Assembly: GCA_037179515.1 (NCBI GenBank)
Contig: JAXCGZ010007641.1
Location: 87,621 to 151,620 of the forward strand
DNA length: 64,000 nucleotides
Direction: 5' to 3'
Source of the DNA: Halocaridina rubra
Taxonomy: Eukaryota > Arthropoda > Malacostraca > Decapoda > Atyidae
Every line of letters begins with the position of its first letter. The stretch's first letter is position 1. Positions 22,470 to 32,483 of this stretch are shown here, one piece after another. The notes under the pieces were generated by a model. The model saw nothing but the letters and a program-made list of their open reading frames with translations. It was not told where the DNA came from and did not search any database. Made by a program: the position numbers and the translations under genes.

Positions 22470-23465
22470 ATGGCCAATACAGATAACGAGAATAGTCACC
22501 ATACTAGGGCGTTCCCCTTAGGCAATGCGTTGGGGCTTCGCCTGACCCCTCTGAAAAGACAGCACGGGCTACCCAGTCATGGGCGTGCTGGGTTAAAGAG
22601 GCAAGCTCGAGGGAGAGTGTCAGAGGTGGTGCTGCGGGTGGGCACTCTTAATGTGGGGACGATGACTGGGAAGGGGCGAGAATTGGTGGACCTGATGGAG
22701 AGGAGGAGAATTGGACTGCTGTGTGTGCAGGAGACCAGGTGGAAAGGAAATAAGGCGAGGGAACTGGGTGAGGGTTGCAAATTGTTCTATAGTGGGGCAA
22801 ATGAGGAAGGGAGGAATGGTGTAGGAATAATACTATCCAAATACCTGAAGGAAAGCTTACTTGGTGTGAATAGAAAGAGTGACAGAATTATGAGTTTAAA
22901 GCTGGGACTGGGAGAAATGGTTGTCAATGTGGTATGTGCTTATGCCCCACAAACTGATTGTACATCGGAGGAGAAGGATGTATTTTGGGAGGAGATGGAC
23001 CAAGAGATTAGAACAATTCCCATAAGGGAGAGGGTAATTTTGGGAGGAGATCTAAATGGCCACTTGGGCATTGGGAGGGCTGGGATAGGTAGAGTTCATG
23101 GGGACTGGGGGGTGGGCGAGCAAAATGAGGGAGGAGAGAGAGTGATTGATTTTGCAGTGGAATTTGATCTGGCATTGGTCAGCACATTCTTTGAGAAAAG
23201 GGAAAACAGATTGATTACATACAGTAGTGGTGGGAGGGAGAGCCAGATAGATTTATTGTTGTGTAGGAGAGACCATCTGAAGGAGATTAGCAACTGTAAA
23301 GTATTACATGGGGAGAGTGTAGCAGTGCAACATAGGATAGTAGTAACTGATTGCAGGCTCAGGAAATGTAGGAAAAGTAAGAAGCCGAGGATGGACCCAA
23401 AAATAAAATGGTGGAGATTGAAAGATGCAGAGCTGATAGCTATGTTTAAGGGAAGAGTGTTTTAA
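22470..23465 (+). pseudogene. RTE endonuclease domain (first part of ORF2)
   Basis: Apurinic-endonuclease-type domain. Visible motifs: VGTLNVGTMTGKGRELVDLM (substrate-binding Asn), VQETRWKGN (catalytic Glu), VNVVCAYAPQ, LGGDLNGHLG (Asp/Asn pair), and SQIDLLLCRRD before the C-terminal histidine region. The wording resembles RTE/BovB elements, often annotated as craniofacial development protein 2-like. The ORF stops at TAA 23463-23465 but continues in the same frame from 23475, so a single nonsense change splits the original polyprotein. The first ATG is not necessarily the true start. Confidence 0.82.
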
Positions 23466-24703
23466 TCGATAAGGTTGCATGAGGATGTACAAGAATGGTG
23501 GACAGAGAATAGTAAGGTGATCTTGAGGGCTGGTGAGGAGGTACTTGGAAAGTCATCAGGTAGGAAACCCCCAAGTGATAAAGAGTCATGGTGGTGGAAT
23601 GAGGAAGTGCAAGAATGGGTGAAGATCGAGAAAGAAGCTAAGAAAAAGGCAGATTTATCAGGCCTGGAGCAGGATAAAGAAGAGTACAAGCAGGAAAAGA
23701 AGGAGGCAAGGAGAGCAGTAGCAAAAGCAAAGGCAGAGAAATTGAATGAAGTCTATGAAGAGCTGGAAACACCAGAAGGAGAGAAGAAAATATGGCGAAT
23801 TGCTAAGGCCCGAGATGCTGCAACCAAGGACTTGACCCAAGTAAGACAAATAAAGGATAACCATGAAGTAGTTCTAGCAGAAGAAAGAGGATGTAATAAA
23901 AAGCAGATGGGAAACTTATTTGAAGGATTACTAAATGAAGAAAACCCAAGAACAATATTTGAAGATGGACTTCCAAATGAAGCAATTTCAACAACAGTGC
24001 CTAGAAGAGAGGTAGAGTGGGCAGTAAGGAAAATGAAAAATGGGAAGGCAGCAGGACTAGATAAGATGTCAGTGGAGGTATGGAAGAGTCTTGGAGAGGA
24101 AGGCATAGATATCTTGTGGGACTTAATGCAAAAGCTCTTAAGTCATGAAAAGATGCCAGAGGAGTGTACAGGAAGGCTAATCATCCCAATCTATAAAGGG
24201 AAGGTAAACATTCAGGAGTGTGGGAACTATAGCGGTATCAAGTTGTTAAGTCATACTATGAAGATATGGGAGAAGATCATAGAGAGGAGACTCAGGGAGG
24301 TAACGACAATTAGAGTATGAACAGTTTGGTTTCATGCCTGGAAGAGGGACAGTGGATGTCATATTTGCCTTGAGACAAATGATGGAAAAGCATCGGGTGA
24401 AAAAGAAAGGACTGCATATGGTCTTTATTGACCTGGAAAAGGCATATGATTGAGTACCACGTCAAGAGGTATAGAGGTGTATTAGAGAAAAGGGAGTCCC
24501 CAAGAAATATTGAGAGGGCAGAGGCAAATGTTAAGAGCAGTGTAGGCTTGACGAAAAGTCTCTCGGTAAATGTTGGTCTGCATCAAGGGTCTGCTTTGAG
24601 TCCATATCTATTTGATCTGGTCTTGGATGTAGTAACACATGGTATTAGAGATCAGTCTCCATGGTGTATGCTCTTTGCAGATGACATTGTACTATGTAGC
24701 AAC
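23466..24703 (+). pseudogene. RTE reverse transcriptase
   Basis: Continuation of the same frame: a Lys/Glu-rich linker, then the RT with VRKMKNGKAAGLDKMSVEVW, IPIYKGKVNIQECGNYSGIKLLSH, and, after a one-base shift near 24312, FGFMPGRG and FIDLEKAYD (24430s, followed by TGA). Near 24475-24520 there is a ~23-bp deletion compared with the inverted copy. It continues to QGSALSPYLFDLVLDV and FADDIVL (about 24680). Typical RTE palm motifs. Confidence 0.8.
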
Positions 24704-25310
24704 AGTACAATGTCATCTGCAAAGAGCATACACCATGGAGACTGATCTCTAATACCATGTGTTACTACATCCAAGACCAGATCAAATAGATATGGACTCA
24801 AAGCAGACCCTTGAAGCAGACCAACATTTACCGAGAGACTTTCCGTCAAGCCCACACTGCTCTTAACATTTGCCTCTGCCCTCTTATGCATATCTTGGAT
24901 GATTCTTACATATTTCTCGGGGACTCCCTTTTCTCTAATACACCTCTACACCTCTTGACGTGGTACTCAATCATATGCCTTTTCCAGGTCAATAAAAACC
25001 TTATGCAGTCCTTCCTGTTTCTCCCGATGCTTTTCCATCATTTGTCTCAAGGCAAATATGACATCCACTGTCTCTCTTCCAGGCATGAAGCCAAACTGTT
25101 CATCTCCAATTGTCATTACCTCTCTGAGTCTCCTCTCTATGATCTTCTCCCATATCTTCATAGTATGACTTAACAACTTTATACCTCTATAGTTTCCACA
25201 CTCCTGAATGTCTCCCTTCCCTTTATAGATTGGGATGTTTAGGCTTCCTCTCCAATCCTCTGGCGTCTTTTCCTGACTAGAGATCTTTTGCATTAAGTCC
25301 CACAAGATAT
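24109..25310. repeat. Inverted duplication (fold-back) within the RTE RT
   Basis: Left arm 24109-24693 and right arm 24704-25310 are reverse complements with a 10-bp loop (24694-24703). The innermost ~40 bp on each side are perfect. Farther out the arms differ by substitutions, a 1-bp indel and a ~23-bp indel, so the arms come from two slightly different copies or have diverged. Confidence 0.92.
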
Positions 25311-25316
25311 TTCTCC

Positions 25317-25732
25317 TTGAGGAGTGGAATAGAGTGATGGAGGATAGAGGACTGAAAATCAGCAGGAAGAAGACAGAGTACTTGAGGTTGAGAGATGATG
25401 AAGATGGGGAGGTCAATTTGCAAGGGAAGGTGTTAAAAAGAGTTGAAAAGTTCAAGTATTTGAGATCAACAGTAGCAGAGGATGGTGACCTAGAGTCAGA
25501 AATAACCCACAGAATACAAGCGGGATGGAAGAACTGGAAGAAAGTGTCTGTGGTGCTGTGCGACAGGAGAATAGGGATTAAGTTGAGGGGTAAAGTGCAA
25601 AAGACATTTGTGAGACCTGCGATGATGTATGGAGCAGAGACATGGGCAATAAAGAAGACACAAGATAAAAAACTGGATGTGGCAGAGATGAGGATGTTGA
25701 GATGGATGTGTGGGGGTGACAAGAAGCGATAA
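25317..25732 (+). pseudogene. RTE RT C-terminal (thumb) region
   Basis: Resumes after the fold-back in plus orientation: EWNRVMEDRGLKISRKKTEY, VEKFKYLRSTVAEDG, then MMYGAETWAIKKTQ and MLRWMCG, the conserved tail of RTE proteins. The ORF ends at 25732, and eroded coding similarity continues (RRWRPKRRWMDCINDDLKS, 25880s). About 30 codons after FADD are replaced by the inverted segment. Confidence 0.8.
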
Positions 25733-26036
25733 GATCAGAAACGAGGTAATTAGAGGTACCTCAAAAGTCAGAGAAATATGAGATAAGATACAAGAGAGTA
25801 GACTAAGATGGCATGGTCATGTCGTTAGGAGGGATGAACAGTATATTGGAAGGAGAGTGATGGAAATGGATATACAGGGTAGGAGAAGGAGGTGGAGACC
25901 AAAGCGTAGGTGGATGGATTGCATCAATGACGACCTGAAGTCTAAATGTTTGTTGGGTAACTATGTATGGGACAGAAACATATGGAGAACACAGAAACAG
26001 CGACTCCACATTAAAGTGGGAAAAGATGTAGATGAA
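25733..26036 (+). pseudogene. RTE extreme C-terminus and 3' end
   Basis: Frame-shifted remnants of the RTE C-terminus (RRRWRPKRRWMD near 25880) and a short 3' end. The border with G integrase is placed at about 26036, because G coding in frame (QDCILRGARVVVPKQ) starts by 26044. Confidence 0.6.
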
Positions 26037-26360
26037 GTGCAGAACAGGATTGCATATTACGTGGGGCCAGAGTTGTTGTTCCTAAGCAGCTTAAGAAACA
26101 GGTACTCACTGATCTACATGAGAATCACCAGGGCATTGTAAGATCTAAAGCAAGAGCTAGAAGTTTCATGTGGTGGCCGGGAATGGAAAAGGACATTGAA
26201 ATGTCTGTTCGGAAATGTATGACTTGTTCCATCAATCAAAATAATCCCAAACCAGCACGTTTGCACCCCTGGAAATATCCTAGACATGCTTGGCAATGGC
26301 TACACATTGATTTTGCTGGCCTATTTCTTGGATATTCTTAATTAATTGTTGTCGATGCTT
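26037..26360 (+). pseudogene. Element G integrase fragment
   Basis: Integrase N-terminal zinc finger with the H-x3-H (LHENHQGI) and C-x2-C (CMTC) pairs, MWWPGMEKDIE between them, then the catalytic-core start WQWLHIDFAG (first Asp of the D-D-E triad). A TAA follows and similarity fades by 26360. This fits the missing downstream part of G, split off by the RTE insertion. Confidence 0.78.
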
Positions 26361-26884
26361 ACAGTAACCATGCATGATATTATGATAATACAGATATTAA
26401 GACAAGATATATTTTGCATATACCCATACATGTACTCAAAACTCTTTTAAGGGGAATGGAAGTGTTGTGTTTTAGATACCCCTTTAACTATGTTAAGTAT
26501 TATATTGTACACTCAGAAAGTGTTTTTTCTCATTTAGGTTTGACAACCGCAAATAGTATGTTTCGATCCTTCACAAAAAGGTTTCGATCCTTTTATTCAA
26601 TGTTTTAGTATTATCCAGTAGTATTGACTTTTCTCATGTCATTCATATATTTTGCTTAGTTTTAGAATTTATACTCTTCTACAAATGGCGTAACAAAATA
26701 GAAGCAGTTACAGCATAGTTGTGCATAAATATCCACCCCACATCATCTCTATTGCATAAATGACGAGAATGGGATATGTATTATAATGACTACACATCAT
26801 ACACAGTTATAGAGCTTCATAGATCTTTACAACCATCTACTTATCTTTAACAGGTAAGAAATATAACAGACGGAGTGGAGGCAG
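26361..26884. other. AT-rich spacer, nothing recognised
   Basis: About 520 bp without a domain, LTR end or tandem structure I can name. It may be eroded G or H sequence; a short direct repeat (TTTCGATCCTT) occurs near 26560-26590. Confidence 0.5.
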
Positions 26885-27111
26885 ATGAGTGGGGCCTCTG
26901 CTATAGTTGATCTGAAGTCAGCTTACCTACAAGTCCATGTTGCAGAGAAGCTGTGGAAGCACCAACTTGTCAATTATAAAGGAAGGACATACTACCTTAC
27001 GAGGCTGGGCTTTGGACTAAGTTCAGCACCAAGACTCGTGACCAAAATCATCAAGACAGCATTAAGCTAGAGGAAAGGGATGGAAGTAGCCACAAACTCG
27101 TATACAGACGA
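26885..27111 (+). pseudogene. Element H: reverse transcriptase fragment cut at its catalytic box
   Basis: RT palm motifs in order: AIVDLKSAYLQVHVAEK, LTRLGFGLSSAPRLVTKI, then (after a stop at 27070) NSYTDD, a YxDD box, at about 27100-27111. The LTR of element C begins at the next base. It is an LTR-retrotransposon RT, but the wording differs from elements A-G, so I leave the lineage open. Confidence 0.7.
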
Positions 27112-29197
27112 TGTGACAAAGTGTTTTGCTCAAAGTCACCAGAGGCTGTAGTAGATGCCTTATTACTTAATTTAGCAACTATTATCTGTCTTTTCTTTTC
27201 TTAATAAAATAATTCTCACTCCATGCATTTTGCAGATAATGTTTTTTTGCAATTTATATTTCATCTTATAGCTAATTTTAAATATATCTTATTTAATATT
27301 CTTGTACATGTAGAAAGCATGATCCCAATATAAAAATCTCCCTCCTATTTCTTTGTTTTCTGTCTTTTTTTTTTTCTCATGAACAGTATCATTATCATAG
27401 AGAGTTTGTTAGATTCGTTTTTTACACAATTTTCTTAGGATAAAATAGCTCTTGCTGATAAATTTTTTATATTAGAAAAACTGCTCTTGCTGATAATATT
27501 GTTATAAATTTGACCCTTCTGATGTGTCTTTAGCATGTCTGGATACATGTCAGTAGCTTCTGTTTTATTTGAATTGTTAAAATTCCGTCTCCTGCAACGC
27601 AAAGAACGTTCTAGAGATTGCTCGGCAATAATCTATTTTACCCATAATAATTCTCGTCTTTTTATTATTTGCTTCCACTTGTTACACCTAAAATACTGTC
27701 TCTCCCTTACATATCTGCCATAATTGCCTGCCAAGGACCACCAATGCAGTAGCTTTTGAATATTATATGAACGAGTTAGTTCTCTGGATATATATCCTAC
27801 AGATGACGTCACCTGAAGGGACATTGAATTGTCCTTATTTGGCAGCCAAACATCCCAGAGGCAAGATCTCGCCTCAGCAGTCAAGCTTACTTCAAACCTT
27901 ATTTATGTGGCAACTTCACAGGAATTCATCTGGCACAAACAAGGTGAGAGATAGTGTATGGTAAAGCTTGTTGGTTAAGCAAATTGGGAGTTCAAGAAAC
28001 TGGTTAAATTCAGTACTGGTCGAATCCTATGAAAATTTTCTCAGCTTCCATTCCCATACAAAACGAACTTTTGTAGATTACCTAACTGAAATCTCATTTG
28101 TCAAACTTAAATCCTTGACCTGGAAGTTACCGCCGATATACATTGATAAGAAATTTCTTTCATTGGATGTGCCAAGCTAACATCTAATCCTCAGAAGATT
28201 GCTTATTACCAAGTAAAAATCTATCCCTTTTTCCTAACGAATTCTAATTTAATATCACTCCTTTCTATCATGGCAAGTAAATTGTTTTACGACAAAATTC
28301 GTAAATAAAGTGGTTTACTATATAAATTACAAATGATTAATCATTCAACTAAAGTGTTTTATGCTATTAACTGCAAATAATTAATAAGTAATTTTACCCT
28401 GTTGCTTTGTAAATGTTTCTTGTTAACTACAATTTAATGAATATAACTGTATTTATCTTGCTGATTCTTCATATATTGGGGATAAAGTGTTTTGAGTTAT
28501 ATGTTGCAAATACTTCAAAAGGTGGTATTGCCCTGCTTGCATTGCAAATATTTCTTGCTAACCAATTGAATGAATAATGTATTTATCCCGTGGATTCTCC
28601 CTTTATCGTAATTAAAGTGTTTTACCATATAAATTACAAATAATTAATAAGTGATTTTGCCTGATTGGTATTGCAAACTTTTGTGGCTGCCCACAATTTA
28701 AGGAATACATACTGTATTTGTCTCACTTATTATTCATTTATTGTGCATAAATTGTTTTACTCTAATGCCAGCAAATAGTTAATGAGGTTGTATGCTCTTA
28801 CAGTAGCATAAATATTTCTGGTTAGCTGTGACTAACCAACATATTTTTATCCAGTAGAATAATATTGGAAGCTCATTATTTGTGTGCTCGTGCCTTCGGT
28901 TTTCTCATTATTTACAGTGTATCACTTCTGTTTCTGCAATTGCAGTGTCCTCTATTCTACTCTGCCTGTGTGACAGAGGCAATTGTCGAGTTGAGGCCAA
29001 AGTCTTGGCATCCATCTGTGGTGCCGGGAATCAAAATCGTGCTCACTATCTACATGATTCAAGGCATCATTCCATAAACTTCAATATTAAATTTGTTCGA
29101 GCTTTCCAAAAATTAATTCAATTCTTTATTAATGTGTCGTTGCATTTCCAAAATTAAGCAAAGTTGAATTCCGAGTTTCATTTAACCGAGTAGTGGT
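27112..29197 (+). repeat. Element C 5' LTR, left part
   Basis: Begins TGTGACAAAGTGTTTTGCTC right after the YTDD of element H and follows the family LTR to GAGTTTCATTTAACCGAGTAGTG. The internal ~132-bp degenerate repeats are clearest here (starts near 28438, 28570 and 28703). The last ~100 bp of the LTR are at 43172-43278. Confidence 0.85.
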
Positions 29198-29286
29198 GAT
29201 TAGCTAATTGTGATTACCTAATTGTGTTTACAGGAAAGAGCCCAAAGCTCATATCTTCCCGTCACCTGATCGGTTCTGTTTCCTAC
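29198..29286 (-). repeat. 3' end and short tandem tail of the minus CR1-like LINE
   Basis: On the minus strand: stop codon, ~60 bp of 3' UTR with GAGCTTTGGGCTCTTTCC, then an imperfect pair of AATTAGGTAATCAC-type units. There is no poly(A). Confidence 0.85.
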
Positions 29287-32204
29287 TTAGTGATACTTAT
29301 CATACCTGTCCTTAAAACTATGGATTGAGATAGCATTAACTACCTCCTCGCTTAGCCAATTCCAATTATCAACTACTCTTACACTGAAAAAGTATTTCCT
29401 TACATCCTGCAAAGAAGATTTCTTACGAAGCTTCAAACTATGACCTCTAGTTCTAGAGCCTGCCATATCAAAATATCTATCCCTATCCACTCTATCATAA
29501 CCATGAAGGAATTTAATGACTGTCACCATATGCCTCCTCAATCTTCTAGCTTCGAGTGTTGGTAAGTCTAATTCCCTCAGCCTCTCATCATAACTGAGAT
29601 TACGTATTACTGGCACCAGTTTCATGGCATGTCTTTGAACTTTTTCAAGCTTGGCTATGTGCCTTTTCAAGTGCGGATTCCAAAAGGGAGCTGCATATTC
29701 GAGTTTTGGCCTCACATAGGTTACATAAATATTTCTGAACATTTCCTTGTCCATGTGCCTGAAGGCTACCCTTACATTTGATAAGAATGCATATGCTGCC
29801 CTTACTATGCTATTTATATGGATTTCTGGAGACAAATCTGCCAGTATGTTTACTCCTAGATCTCTCTCATTTTGTGTCTCTTGAAGTTCTACTCCAGCCA
29901 CCGAGTAGTCAAGCTTGGGCCTTCTTACACTTGCACCCATTCTCATTACCTTACATTTTGAAGTATTGAATTTCATTAGCCACTTTTCTGACCACTCATG
30001 CAGACTATTTAGATCTCCTTGAAGTTTTCTACCATTGTTCTCGTTTCCTACTTTCTTCACAATCTTTGCATCATCTGCAAACGTATTCATAAATAAATTT
30101 ACAGACTCTGGTAGGTCATTTACATATACAAGTAACAAAAGTGGCCCTAAAACTGAACTTTGTGGAACTCCACTACTAACTCTTCTTCATTCCACTGAGT
30201 GTCTTACTCTAACCCTCTGTTCCCTTCCTTCTGAGTAAGTTTTTATCCATTCCAAGACATTTTCTCCAATTCTAACCATTGCTTGCAGCTTCGTAATAAG
30301 TCTTCCATGTGGAACAGTGTCAAACGCTTTCTGGAAGTCTAGGAATATGTAATCTGGCCAGCCCTCTCTTTCCTGTAAGATTTGGCTTACCTCATCATAA
30401 AATTCTAATAAGTTGAAGGATTCCAAGTGAAGAGAGATATGTTTCCTTAGTAGTTTCTCCATAACTTTGCAAACTATGCTGGTCAAGGAAACTGGTCTAT
30501 AGTTCAGAGCCGTATCCCTCCTTCCCTTTTTGAAGATAGGTATCATGTTTGTTTATTTCCAGCATCTTGGAATCTCCCCTGACTCCAGTGACTTTTTAAA
30601 TATGATTCTTAGTGCCACTGATATTGAGTTTGCGAATTTTTTAAGTATATGAGTTGATATGTCATCAGGACCTGTAGCTTTATGAACAACTAACTCCATC
30701 AGCACTTTGCATACCTCTGTGGCTGTAAGGTTGATGTTCTCTAATACCGGCCCTTGAGCTTCTATCTCTGCAATCTGAGGGGGTGGGGTATTTTCTACTG
30801 TAAATACTTATTGAAACTCCTTGTTCAATTCTTTGCAGATCTTTTCATCTGTCTCAGTGATGCTTCCATCCTCTCTCTTTAGCCTTAAAACCTGTTCTTT
30901 TACCTTCAGTTTTCCTCTGATAAAGCTGTGGAAAAGCTTGGGATTTTCTTTAGCCTTCCTGGTGATGTCCCTCTCATAGTCTCTCTCTGCCTCTCTTCTT
31001 TTACTTTGGTGGTCCTTTCTTGCTCTTTTGTAGGTTTGCCAGGCATTTATGTTTTTTCTCCTCCTATACCTTTTCCAGCATTTGTCTCTCCACTCCTTAG
31101 CTCGTTTACACTCATTATCAAACCATTTCTCTCTGGCATGAATTACACCTACTATGGTGACAGGTATGCAGCAATCTACTATCTTCCCATATTTCCCACA
31201 AAAGATGTCATACATTTCTTGTACAGATTTGTTGTAAAATAAGGTTCTCCAGTCAATAACTACAAAAAGGTCATTCATTTTGATGTAATCTCCTTTCGGA
31301 TAGTTCCTCCTCATGTCCTCAGTGCCTCTACTCTCAGGCAGAATATCTTCAATGATATACTTCATCGACAATACACAGTGGTCACTCTTTCCAATTGGTG
31401 GTTCATACTCAATATTTTCAGTATCCAACACATTATCTGTGAATACTAGATCAAGTAGTGAAGGCTCATCCCCACCCCTGGCCCTCGTTGGTTCTATTAC
31501 ATGTTGGTGTAGGAAATTCCCTTGTACGCAATCTAGGAATCTTGCCCCGAGTGAGTCTTCATCACTGTGTTGGTCAAGATTTATCCAATTTATCTATTTA
31601 TGATTAAAATCTCTCATAATCAAAATCCTACATTTTCTATCCCGTGGCATGTTAACAACTGAGTTTATGACTTCAATAGTCCCTATATGACTTTCCTCAA
31701 AAACTTCTAGCCTATTCTGGCTCCTTGGTGGGTTATATACAACAGTTATTATAATGCTCTCAGACCCAGTATTTATGCGAGCAACAAGAAATTACTTGAA
31801 CTCACTTTCTATAGCCAAGTTTATTTCTTCAACTTGAAGCCTTTCACTTATGAGCAGTGCTATCCCTCCACCAGTCTTCTCAGATCTTCCAACCCTTAAT
31901 ATTCTGAAGCCCTTAGGAAAACTGTGACACTGTTTATGTCCTTACTCAACTTAGTCTCTGTAATTGGTACTATATCTGCCTTACTGTTGTGAATCCTATC
32001 TTTTAATTCTACTGCCTTACCAGCTAATCCATCAGCATTAGTGTATAACAATTTTAATAAGGCCCCATCCCCTGATCTTCTGTCATTATCTTCTTTATCT
32101 CCCCTTTGTCTGGAAGAACTCTGAAATGAAATTTTTTTTTCTTCTTCATTTCTTTCCTCATTTAACCTTCTTGCCTCTTGCAACAAGTTTTTGATCTTTC
32201 CCAT
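29287..32204 (-). pseudogene. CR1-like ORF2 (minus copy): endonuclease-RT, broken
   Basis: Minus strand from 32204: LLYTNADGLAGKAVELKDRI, ITETKLSKD, then the endonuclease with several stops, SDHCVL near 31380, a basic linker (WRDKCWKRYRRRKNINAW), RT motifs NYRPVSLTSIVCKVMEKLL, FLDFQKAFDTVPHGRL, MNTFADDAKIVKK, and a 283-residue C-terminal open stretch (30138-29287) ending DKYH. Breaks lie near 31800, 30810, 30540 and 30180, and part of the RT around the RQHGFREG region is deleted near 30400. The reading frame at 32204-31896 runs from ORF1-type sequence straight into the endonuclease. Confidence 0.85.
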
Positions 32205-32483
32205 CTCTTCCTGTGTTCACTATCGTCTAATAAGCACTTCTTTGAATTCTTGAAGGTCTTTTAGACTGTTTTTTCTCAACAATATATCCCTACATGTTTC
32301 CCCTCTCTCAAAGGGTACTTTTGTTGGTCTCTGCTTTCCTTCTCTCGAATATTTGCCTAGTTGGTGAATGTTTACAATATCCTCAGGACCACAAACTACT
32401 CCAAGCTTTCTTATCAGGTCTACAACCCTAGCTTTATTTTCTTCAAGTCTCCCCTGCCATGTTGGCTCCTGGGATTCGCTTAT
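32205..32483 (-). pseudogene. CR1-like ORF1 C-terminal part (minus copy)
   Basis: Minus strand: SQEPTWQGRLEENKARVVDL, GPEDIVNIHQLGKYSREGK, LKDLQEFKEVLIRR. It resembles the RNA-binding, RRM-like C-terminus of coiled-coil ORF1 proteins and is conserved in copies c and d. Element D interrupts it at codon ISE, and it continues at 42774. Confidence 0.7.
32479..32483. repeat. Target-site duplication CTTAT, left copy (element D)
   Basis: CTTAT directly before TGTGACAG of the 5' LTR, repeated at 42769-42773 after the 3' LTR. Five base pairs is normal for Ty3/gypsy integration. Confidence 0.95.

Larger units (their letters stand above)
22336..26036 (+). mobile_element. RTE-clade non-LTR retrotransposon inserted in element G
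   Basis: The ~3.7-kb insertion begins in a G/C-richer leader (AGGAAGGGCATCCGGCCATAAAA at about 22427-22449), continues through an endonuclease and RT of RTE type, and ends near 26036, where G integrase picks up in frame. No poly(A) tail is seen. It carries an inverted 0.6-kb duplication (24704-25310) of its own RT. Coding damage is otherwise light: one TAA between endonuclease and RT and a frameshift near 24312. Confidence 0.85.
29198..32483 (-). mobile_element. CR1-like LINE (minus copy), 3' part, inserted in element C LTR
   Basis: Runs from the 3' tail (29198-29240) to the D insertion at 32484; its 5' part continues at 42774-43171. Total ~3.7 kb, truncated within ORF1. The target AC-rich sequence is retained at the 5' junction (on the minus strand CACACACAACACC precedes the element). 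Confidence 0.88.

Noticed and set aside
24667..24720. Perfect 40-bp hairpin read as a transcription terminator or cruciform regulator.
   Set aside because: It is just the centre of the RTE fold-back; both arms are RT coding sequence.
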